Source: Saprospiraceae bacterium UBA1994 (GTDB taxonomy: Bacteria; Bacteroidota; Bacteroidia; Chitinophagales; Saprospiraceae). Taken from it: DNA of 38,791 nt. Below, in pieces: positions 32,299 to 38,791 of the stretch. Within the stretch, counting starts at the first letter, position 1. The number at the start of each line of letters is the position of its first letter. The stretch spans positions 1 to 38,791 of the forward strand of contig DDCY01000032.1 in the NCBI GenBank assembly GCA_002335865.1, in the 5' to 3' direction. Below the pieces are notes generated by a model. The model saw only the letters and a program-made list of their open reading frames with translations, was not told the origin of the DNA and ran no database searches. The translations under genes were made by a program, and so were the position numbers.

Positions 32299-34872
32299 TT
32301 ATTTAATTATTGTAATATCATTGGCGTAATTAATTTTATAGCCATTTTTACACACACCTTCTATCATATAAACATATACACCTGGTATACAATCATTGCC
32401 TTGAAACTTGCCATTCCAAAACGGATCTCTTTCTTTTGTTTCATAAATTCTATTACCCCATCTATCAAAAATCATAAGCTTTTCGAAAGTTACAACTTCA
32501 GAAAATGGTTGAAATATGTCATTAATACCATCATCGTTAGGAGAAAATATATTCGGTATATAAGTCTTACAATTTTTAGTTCTACAAATTTCTTCAGACT
32601 CTAGTTCTATATGTAATGTATATTCATAATTACATTCGTTTTCTATTTCTACTAAAAATGTATAAGTGCCAGGGTTGGAAAATATTCCCAAATTATGCGT
32701 TATAGAATCTCCTTCGCATATTTTATACGACTCGTACACTTTCTCAGTTTCTAGTAGTATAAGGTTAGTATTTATTAAGCTGTCACATCCATATGACGTT
32801 GATAAAGTATCTACATAGATCCCTGGAAAAATATATAAACTCTCTCCTATATATAGTGTATCACCGTTACACAAATAAACCTCTTGATTAATCTCAGGAT
32901 TATCGTAAAATTTTAAACTTGTATAGACTATACTGTCACATCCATATAATGTGGATAGAGTATCTACATAGATTCCTGGATTGCTATATATACTACCTCC
33001 TATTTGAACTGCGTCTCCAATACACAAATAAACCTCTTGATTAATCTCAGGATTATCGTAAAATTTTAAATCGGTATAAACTATACTATCACATCCATAT
33101 GATGTTGATAAAGTATCTACATAGATTCCTGGATTGCTATATATACTACCTCCTACTTGAACTGCATCTCCATTACACAAATAAATTTCCTGATTAATCT
33201 CAGGGTTATCGTAGAATTTTAAATCGGTATATACGATACTGTCACATCCACTAATACTTTGTAAAATATCAATATAATTTCCAGCTAGCGTGTAATTGTT
33301 GCTTCCCACTAACAATGAGTCATCATTACACAAATAAATTTCTTGTGTTAATTCAACTAGATCCAAAACTTGTACATCCAATTTAACTATACTATCACAT
33401 CCAGCAACGCTTTCCAAAGTATCAATATAAATACCTGTGTTAAAATAAAAATTATCTCCTACTGTTATCGAATCGCCAAAACATAATAATTCCGAATATT
33501 CAATATTTGGTAAATTCACTAATTCAACTTCTCCAAAACAATTAGCAGTTTGTCCACTATTGTCCATTACTTCAAAAGTATATGTTCCTTCATTTAGGTT
33601 ATCGAATAAACTAATATTTTGAAATTGTCCACCATTAATCGAGAAACTATACTGAGGAATTCCACCCAAAGGAATTACATTGATAGAGCCATTAATTATA
33701 TCAACACAATCAAAGGGCATAGATGAAGTCTCGCAGGATAGACATTCAATAATAGATGGATCAATTACGAAATATAGTGTACTATCAAATCCAGTAATAG
33801 GATTTGAAATTATCAATTCGTAGGCCCCTTCAGAAAGCATATCAAACACATTTGATTCTTGAAATAATTGTCCAGGAAAAAGTTCAAAGAGATAATTATT
33901 TGTACCATTTATAATATCAATAATCATGTATCCATCATTATTTCCAATACAACTGGGGCTAACTGTTTCTATTTCAATTTCTAAACAAGAGCCATTTAAC
34001 TGACTTGGGTTTATACTTGTCCCAATACCCTGACCTTGAGGAGCCAAAATCATTGGCACTCCACATTCATCTACAATATCATTTATAGTATTGTTATCTA
34101 GTAAATCATTATATGTTAAGTCTTCATTGCCCTCAATTGCATCTGGACAAAAATCATTATCTGAATCTAAATCGAGGTAATCTGGTATTCCATCTTCGTC
34201 AAAATCATTATTACAAACTAAACCAAATATTTGGCCATTAATATAAGTGGGGCCGAATATCTCTTGGTTAATAGTAATTGTATTAGATGTGATGGTATTC
34301 CATGTTACGTTATTTAACTGGGGATCTCCGGGTCGGATTATTAACTCTTCAAGTGTAGAATCTGTAAACCTTTTACCCAAGATAAGAATTTGACCATCAA
34401 TACTAATTTTCAATCTAAAAATAGGATCTCCAAATTCTCCATTAATTTGCCAAATATTAGAATTGCCACTTTGACCATGCATAGTTCCGTCAGAGCCAAA
34501 TATCATATCAGAATGACTTGGTGTAGAAGCATTTGCTTGGAATTGGAATTGATCAATAACTAGATCAACATCGTTAACACTTATTGCAAAGCTATTATCT
34601 AAAGCATATAAATCGATAAAAACTCCAGTAGTAGCTGGAGAAAAAACAAATGTAGTTGACAGACCATTAGAAGATTGAAAAGATTCTTCAATAAGTTCTT
34701 GACATTCGTACAAGTCCAAAATTCCATCATTATCTGCGTCAGAATCTAATCCATTTATTATACCATCTTGGTCACAATCACCGGATGGAGAAGGATCAGT
34801 ACATTGCGCATGCAATTCGCTAAAAGCTAAACTAGATAATACGAATAAAGAAATGTAAAATTTTATCAGCAT
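32299..34872 (-). CDS. T9SS cargo protein with CHU_C-type C-terminal domain and 51-residue repeats
   Basis: About 857 residues from ATG 34872. A signal peptide is followed by a thrombospondin type-3-like calcium repeat (D-C-D-Q-D-G-I-I-N-G-L-D and D-A-D-N-D-G-I-L-D) and a second one near residue 215. The middle holds beta-rich segments and then six tandem repeats of about 51 residues (C-N-G-D-x-x-x-x-G ... G-C-D-S-I-V). The last ~90 residues are the gliding-motility/T9SS sorting domain: I-P-N-I-F-S-P-N-D-D-G-I-N-D, F-D-R-W-G-N-R-I-Y, G-V-Y-V-Y. It should be exported by Sec, moved through the outer membrane by the T9SS (see the PorW gene) and held at the surface. A TTG at 34890 would add six residues; the ATG gives a better signal peptide. 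Confidence 0.88.
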   Translation of the reverse strand: MLIKFYISLFVLSSLAFSELHAQCTDPSPSGDCDQDGIINGLDSDADNDGILDLYECQELIEESFQSSNGLSTTFVFSPATTGVFIDLYALDNSFAISVNDVDLVIDQFQFQANASTPSHSDMIFGSDGTMHGQSGNSNIWQINGEFGDPIFRLKISIDGQILILGKRFTDSTLEELIIRPGDPQLNNVTWNTITSNTITINQEIFGPTYINGQIFGLVCNNDFDEDGIPDYLDLDSDNDFCPDAIEGNEDLTYNDLLDNNTINDIVDECGVPMILAPQGQGIGTSINPSQLNGSCLEIEIETVSPSCIGNNDGYMIIDIINGTNNYLFELFPGQLFQESNVFDMLSEGAYELIISNPITGFDSTLYFVIDPSIIECLSCETSSMPFDCVDIINGSINVIPLGGIPQYSFSINGGQFQNISLFDNLNEGTYTFEVMDNSGQTANCFGEVELVNLPNIEYSELLCFGDSITVGDNFYFNTGIYIDTLESVAGCDSIVKLDVQVLDLVELTQEIYLCNDDSLLVGSNNYTLAGNYIDILQSISGCDSIVYTDLKFYDNPEINQEIYLCNGDAVQVGGSIYSNPGIYVDTLSTSYGCDSIVYTDLKFYDNPEINQEVYLCIGDAVQIGGSIYSNPGIYVDTLSTLYGCDSIVYTSLKFYDNPEINQEVYLCNGDTLYIGESLYIFPGIYVDTLSTSYGCDSLINTNLILLETEKVYESYKICEGDSITHNLGIFSNPGTYTFLVEIENECNYEYTLHIELESEEICRTKNCKTYIPNIFSPNDDGINDIFQPFSEVVTFEKLMIFDRWGNRIYETKERDPFWNGKFQGNDCIPGVYVYMIEGVCKNGYKINYANDITIIK
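32700..33490. repeat. Tandem 153-bp repeats inside the T9SS cargo gene
   Basis: Five to six units with an exact period of 153 bases (51 codons); the string CACAAATAAA recurs at 32870, 33023, 33176 and 33329. The two middle units (about 32880-33185) are nearly identical at DNA level, while the outer units have diverged. Confidence 0.85.
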
Positions 34873-34937
34873 TAGATAAATAGATTTCAAAAATTATTTT
34901 TTGGTCTGCTGAAATTACGTTTTGAAGAAAAGCAAAA

Positions 34938-34964
34938 CAAAAATATTGATCTCCGAAAATACAA
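34938..34964 (-). promoter_or_regulatory. Promoter for the T9SS cargo gene (minus strand)
   Basis: Read on the minus strand: TTG (34962-34964), 16 bases, then TATTTTTG (34938-34945). The start codon is 65 bases downstream. The rest of the 220-base gap to mnmE holds nothing else obvious. Confidence 0.5.
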
Positions 34965-35114
34965 ATTATAACTTTAGAAATAAAAGATAAGCTACGATGT
35001 ATAATCTTGGGGAATTGTATTGTGCATTAAACAAACCAATATTTCAAGTAGGGATATTTTAGAAAGTTTACTGTTTGTTTAGTATAAGTTAGGCGGTTTT
35101 AGTTTTGGTGAAGG

Positions 35115-36503
35115 TTATTTTCCAATACAAAACCGAGTAAAGATACTCTCCAATAAATCATCAGTATGTATCTCCCCAGTGATCTCACCTAGGAAATGTA
35201 ACGCCTGCCTAATATCCATAGCTACAAAATCTCCAGTTATACCAGACTGCAAACCATGGAGCACAGCGGCAAGACTTTCGTAGGACTTATGTAAGGCATC
35301 ATAATGACGCGTATTACTCACTATGGTCTGATCCATCAGTTCTGGATGATCTATGACTGTATGATATAGATGTTCCTTGAGCGCTTCTATATTCATCTTA
35401 TTAAGAGCAGAAGTAGTGATGATGTTTTTGGCAGAGATGAGTCCTTCTTTATAATATTCCTCTGGCTTGGTGTATGGATTGAGATCCATTTTATTAAGAA
35501 TAATTACAAAGCGTGTTCCTATAATTTTGAATGTATCTATATCACTCCAAACCATCTCAGGCGTCGTATCAGATATATCTACTACATGTAGTGCGACCGT
35601 ACTCTTTTGTATCTCAGACATTGCCTTATCTACTCCAATAGATTCTATACTGTCTTGTGCTTTTCTAATACCTGCCGTATCTACAAAACGGAAGTTAATG
35701 CCATCAATATTTAGAGACTCTTCTATAGTGTCTCTAGTCGTACCTGCGATATCACTGACGATAGCTCTTTCTTCGTTGAGTAAGGCATTGAGCAGGGTAG
35801 ACTTCCCTGCATTAGGTCTGCCCGCGATAACAGTGGCAACACCGTTTTTAATCACATTACCTAAGTGAAATGAATCTATCAACTTCTTGAGTACAACTTG
35901 TATCTTTTCTACCAGTTTTTCCAATCTTTCTCTATCTGCAAACTCTACGTCTTCTTCACCGAAATCAAGCTCCAGTTCTATCAAAGCTGCAAAATCTATT
36001 AGCTCTTGACGCAATTCCTTGATTTCATCAGAGAATCCTCCACGCATCTGCTTCATTGCGATGTCGTGACTACTTGCTGAGTCGGAGGCTATAAGGTCCG
36101 CTACTGCTTCGGCTTGGCTAAGATCCATCTGACCATTGAGAAATGCTCTAAGGGTAAATTCTCCACGATTGGCAGATCTAACACCCTTACGGAGGAATAA
36201 ATGAATGATCTGCTCTATGATATAATTAGATCCATGACAGCTGATCTCCACTACATTTTCTTTAGTATACGACCTAGGTCTTCGAAATATAGTGACAAGC
36301 ACTTCGTCTAACACCTTGCCTTCCTCATCTTTGATCTTTCCAAAATGTACAGTATAGCCCTCCACTTGAGATAGGTCTTTACCGTGAAATACTTTATCTA
36401 CTACTTCAATAGCTTTAGGCCCAGATAGTCTGATGACACCAATAGCTCCAGCACCTGGTGGAGTAGATAGGGCAATGATAGTGTCGGTAAGGTCGTGTGT
36501 CAT
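35115..36503 (-). CDS. mnmE: tRNA modification GTPase MnmE
   Basis: A 462-residue protein: an N-terminal formyl-THF-binding domain (T-I-I-A-L-S-T-P-P-G-x-G-A-I-G-V-I-R-L-S-G), a helical domain, and an inserted G domain with G1 G-R-P-N-A-G-K-S-T, G2/G3 G-T-T-R-D-T and D-T-A-G-I-R, and G4 N-K-M-D. The invariant C-terminal F-C-I-G-K is present. With MnmG it installs the 5-carboxymethylaminomethyl group on wobble uridines. MnmG is not in this window. A -7 promoter box lies 23 bases upstream. Confidence 0.98.
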   Translation of the reverse strand: MTHDLTDTIIALSTPPGAGAIGVIRLSGPKAIEVVDKVFHGKDLSQVEGYTVHFGKIKDEEGKVLDEVLVTIFRRPRSYTKENVVEISCHGSNYIIEQIIHLFLRKGVRSANRGEFTLRAFLNGQMDLSQAEAVADLIASDSASSHDIAMKQMRGGFSDEIKELRQELIDFAALIELELDFGEEDVEFADRERLEKLVEKIQVVLKKLIDSFHLGNVIKNGVATVIAGRPNAGKSTLLNALLNEERAIVSDIAGTTRDTIEESLNIDGINFRFVDTAGIRKAQDSIESIGVDKAMSEIQKSTVALHVVDISDTTPEMVWSDIDTFKIIGTRFVIILNKMDLNPYTKPEEYYKEGLISAKNIITTSALNKMNIEALKEHLYHTVIDHPELMDQTIVSNTRHYDALHKSYESLAAVLHGLQSGITGDFVAMDIRQALHFLGEITGEIHTDDLLESIFTRFCIGK

Positions 36504-36525
36504 GATATATCTTATAGAACAGCAA

Positions 36526-36533
36526 CAAAGGTA
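36526..36533 (-). promoter_or_regulatory. Promoter -7 box for mnmE (TACCTTTG)
   Basis: Minus-strand TACCTTTG, an exact TAnnTTTG match 23 bases before the start codon. A TTG at -33 is not clear. Confidence 0.5.
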
Positions 36534-36722
36534 ATGATGATTAGTTTGTGATGGGTTCTCTAGCGAATATTTATAAACTGGATCATAATTAGTCGAAAGA
36601 TTTAATAATTGCCTCAGTCAATGGTTTTAATTGAAGACTAGATCCATGTAATAGCGAGTATATCACAATATATTGTTCAATTTTGTACACAAATAAAATA
36701 GCAAACAAAGAGAATATTAATT

Positions 36723-37133
36723 ATGACTAGTCAATATGAATTTTCACTCCCCTCATTCTCCAGAGGCTATCATGTAATTACTGATTTGGTAATGAAGCAA
36801 TTAGATGATCTTCCGGATGTCGGAATATTGAACTTATTCATCAAACATACTTCTGCAGCCGTCACCATTAATGAAAGTGCTGACCCTGATGTACTATCTG
36901 ATTTCGAATCTATATTTAACCATATTATTCCAGAAAATTTGCCTTTTCTCAAGCATACTATGGAAGGAACTGATGATATGCCAGCACATATCAAGGCGGC
37001 TATCATTGGCTGTAGTATCCAGATTCCTATAACTAATGGTCGGCTCAACCTTGGTACATGGCAAGGAATCTACCTCTGTGAATTTCGAAATCTTGGCGGA
37101 GCTAGGAAGTTGGTGGCCACAGTGATTAGTTGA
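36723..37133 (+). CDS. yjbQ: YjbQ/UPF0047 family protein
   Basis: A 136-residue protein with the family core: F-I-K-H-T-S-A-A-V-T-I-N-E-S (about 38-51), D-P-D-V followed by the helix F-N-H-I-I-P, the H-M/D-M-P-A-H-I-K-A pattern (about 83-92) and the C-terminal L-G-T-W-Q-G-I-Y-L-C-E-F. The family has been linked to a secondary thiamine-phosphate synthase activity. It is divergent from mnmE and ends in a bidirectional terminator. Confidence 0.93.
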   Translation: MTSQYEFSLPSFSRGYHVITDLVMKQLDDLPDVGILNLFIKHTSAAVTINESADPDVLSDFESIFNHIIPENLPFLKHTMEGTDDMPAHIKAAIIGCSIQIPITNGRLNLGTWQGIYLCEFRNLGGARKLVATVIS

Positions 37134-37183
37134 CTATAATAATCAATTCTTAAAGTATAATCAGTAATTTACAATACAAAAAT

Positions 37184-37219
37184 AAAGTCCCCTATGAAAA
37201 CAGATTCATAGGGGACTTT
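37184..37219. terminator. Bidirectional terminator between yjbQ and amidohydrolase
   Basis: A perfect 15-bp stem (AAAGTCCCCTATGAA with its exact complement) around an AACAGA loop; T/A tracts on both sides allow it to serve both converging genes. Confidence 0.92.
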
Positions 37220-37241
37220 TATACTTTATGGAATTCTAAGA

Positions 37242-38537
37242 TTACTTCTGCAATCCAGGATCTCTTTCCAAAAACTCATTATACAACAATGTATGTCTAC
37301 TCTCCATCGGTACATCTCTACCTGAAATATACAGATGACTGATAGTTGTTTTCGGCTCAAAAGGATCTCCATCTGATACGAATAGATTCGCTACCTTACC
37401 TTCATCGAGGCTACCTAACATATCGGCGACACCAAATATTTCAGCAGGTGTCAATGTCACAGCTCTTAGTGCTGCTTCTGTACCCATGCCATAAGCTGCA
37501 GCAAATCCTGCATTGAATGGTAGATTACGTACGTTTTCAGTCTCTCTAGTTCTGATCGCAACTTTCACCCCTGCTTCGAGCATTTTTCCTGGATTTTTGT
37601 AGATCACATCATATCTATCAGACGATCTTCCTGGAAGCCCAAGTACTGGTCCGCAGATAACTGGAAGTCTAGCTTCCGCGATTTTATCCGCTACTTTCCA
37701 ACCATCTCGTACACCCATAAGTGCAGCGTCAATTCCTTTTTCTTTAATCCATTTTAAAGCTGAAAGAATATCGTTTTCTTTATTGACCTCTACCAAAAGT
37801 TTCGCTTCTCCTCTTACAACAGGTAAGAGCGCATCCATTTGTGGGTTGTAATCATTACGCTTTTGATTGCCAGCGGCTGCAGCACTATCTATTTTTGCAT
37901 AGAGCATTGCTTTATCCCAGATGTCATTGATTTTTTTATTCGCTTTTTCTGCATCTTTCTTTATGTCTTCTTCAGAGCGACGATCCCATCTTCCTCTTTT
38001 ACCAGAGCTTGGAAAATTCATAATTACACCTTGATATCCTGCAGACATTTGTTCAGGAGTATAACCAATAAGATTAATCAATGCTGAAGTACCTGGGAAT
38101 ACTCCACCTGCTGGCATAGCCAATACAGTGGTCACTCCATTGACTCTAGTCACTGGTATACTTACGGAATTAGGGTTTACGGCTGTGAGTGCTTTCATAT
38201 GTGGTATGAAATCTCCCAACTCGTTATAATCATTAGTTAGTGATACCGCGCCGATCTCTGATAGACCGAGTCTTGTGCCACCATCGATCATGCCGGGATA
38301 GACGTGCTTTCCTGTACAATCAACAGTCGTAGCTGTAGTACTGGATAAGTTATTGCCAATTGCCATGATCTTACCATTTTTGATATGTAGATCAGCTACT
38401 TTATCACCGGCACTTACAGTATGTAGTGTGCCACCTTTGAGGATGACTTCAACTGTTTTTGCCTTTGTTACCATCTGTGCGTTGAGAGTAATACTAGCTA
38501 CTAGCAAGAGGGCTATATATATTATTTTATTTTTCAT
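37242..38537 (-). CDS. Secreted amidohydrolase-family protein lacking the metal HxH
   Basis: A 431-residue amidohydrolase-fold protein with a signal peptide (M-K-N-K-I-I-Y-I-A-L-L-L-V-A-S-I-T-L-N-A-Q). The beginning of the metal-dependent hydrolase barrel is clear (G-K-H-V-Y-P-G-M-I-D). At the position where the family has P-G-F-I-D-x-H-T-H-L, this protein has P81-G-M-I-D-G-G87-T-R89-L, so both metal-binding His are gone. The C-terminal composite-domain signature (L-G-S-L-D-E-G-K-V-A-N-L-F-V-S-D-G-D-P-F) is intact. It is downstream, by 23 bases, of a second amidohydrolase whose end is visible at the window edge, so the pair is likely one operon. It may be non-catalytic or use other ligands. 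Confidence 0.82.
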   Translation of the reverse strand: MKNKIIYIALLLVASITLNAQMVTKAKTVEVILKGGTLHTVSAGDKVADLHIKNGKIMAIGNNLSSTTATTVDCTGKHVYPGMIDGGTRLGLSEIGAVSLTNDYNELGDFIPHMKALTAVNPNSVSIPVTRVNGVTTVLAMPAGGVFPGTSALINLIGYTPEQMSAGYQGVIMNFPSSGKRGRWDRRSEEDIKKDAEKANKKINDIWDKAMLYAKIDSAAAAGNQKRNDYNPQMDALLPVVRGEAKLLVEVNKENDILSALKWIKEKGIDAALMGVRDGWKVADKIAEARLPVICGPVLGLPGRSSDRYDVIYKNPGKMLEAGVKVAIRTRETENVRNLPFNAGFAAAYGMGTEAALRAVTLTPAEIFGVADMLGSLDEGKVANLFVSDGDPFEPKTTISHLYISGRDVPMESRHTLLYNEFLERDPGLQK

Positions 38538-38560
38538 TATATATTATTTGTAGTTAGTGA

Positions 38561-38791
38561 TTAGTGTTGGTGAGAATGGTTGTGTGTCTCTCCTAAGAAA
38601 AGCTCAGTAAACACATCTTGCATGCACTTATCTTCGTGGCCTTCCATATCTTCCATAAATAAAGAAATAGATTCTTCGGGATTGATATCTATTCTCATAT
38701 CATCAGGTTGAGTATTGATATCAAATCTCACTATTCCATCTATTATTGTCTTTTGGTTTATCGCATAAATAGATAATGGGTGATGACTAAA
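38561..38791 (-). CDS. C-terminal end of a second amidohydrolase (cut by window edge)
   Basis: 77 codons open to the window edge. The residues S-H-H-P-L-S-I-Y-A-I then T-I-I-D-G-I-V-R-F-D and D-D-M-R match the C-terminal part of the same secreted amidohydrolase family as the next gene. The tail ends in a His-rich stretch (H-N-H-S-H-Q-H). The catalytic part lies outside the window, so activity cannot be judged. Confidence 0.75.
   Translation of the reverse strand, partial: FSHHPLSIYAINQKTIIDGIVRFDINTQPDDMRIDINPEESISLFMEDMEGHEDKCMQDVFTELFLGETHNHSHQH

Noticed and set aside
1..38791. tRNA, rRNA, CRISPR or insertion-sequence elements
   Set aside because: I looked for tRNA T-arm patterns, short regularly spaced repeats and transposase motifs on both strands and saw none; the 153-bp repeats are coding.

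Overview
The window looks like ordinary chromosome from a low-GC member of the Bacteroidota. The evidence is a PorW/SprE-type lipoprotein of the type IX secretion system, a large secreted protein with a gliding-motility/T9SS C-terminal sorting domain, an atpD-atpC pair away from other ATP synthase genes, and promoters of the Bacteroidota form (TTG about 17-23 bases before TAnnTTTG). The protein families would fit a Saprospiria-like or neighbouring lineage, but the sequence alone does not fix the rank below phylum. I saw no tRNA, rRNA, CRISPR array, insertion sequence or prophage.

Layout. 1-3.9 kb: a PolB-type 3'-5' exonuclease, a conserved protein followed by HemJ (haem synthesis), a decayed gene, and an EamA transporter. 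4.0-5.9 kb: atpD-atpC with a promoter and a terminator. 6.1-7.3 kb (minus): a small HAD phosphatase and an M23 envelope peptidase. 7.6-10.7 kb: the PorW/SprE lipoprotein with a very long Lys/Glu-rich linker. 11.2-16.6 kb: alanine dehydrogenase, an ALDH7-type aldehyde dehydrogenase, a wrecked DUF2807 gene and ahcY. 17.3-23.7 kb (minus): tatA, a 2OG-Fe(II) oxygenase, trhO, an RsuA/RluF-like protein that has lost its catalytic motif, dnaB, and a secreted coiled-coil protein. 24.2-26.9 kb (plus): an apparent operon of a conserved small protein, two cyclophilin lipoproteins (one fused to a PKD domain) and a polyphosphate-glucokinase-like ROK kinase. 27.2-28.9 kb: a secreted PDZ protein and a FemAB/GNAT-like protein. 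29.0-30.5 kb (minus): argE and a small membrane protein. 30.7-32.2 kb: a stand-alone SF2 helicase. 32.3-36.5 kb (minus): the T9SS cargo protein with 51-residue repeats, then mnmE. 36.7-38.8 kb: YjbQ, then two tandem secreted amidohydrolases on the minus strand; one lacks the metal-binding HxH and the other is cut by the window edge.

Most genes are housekeeping or envelope functions. The notable signals are: (1) two likely pseudoenzymes, the pseudouridine synthase homologue and the amidohydrolase; (2) gene relics between intact genes, four well supported (a gene before the EamA transporter, PadR, DUF2807, alpha/beta hydrolase) and two weaker signal-peptide relics, which suggests ongoing gene loss; (3) the charged insert in PorW; (4) recent tandem duplication inside the T9SS cargo gene; and (5) a perfect DnaA box in the AT-rich gap upstream of dnaB. 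I found no convincing new multi-gene system and do not claim one.
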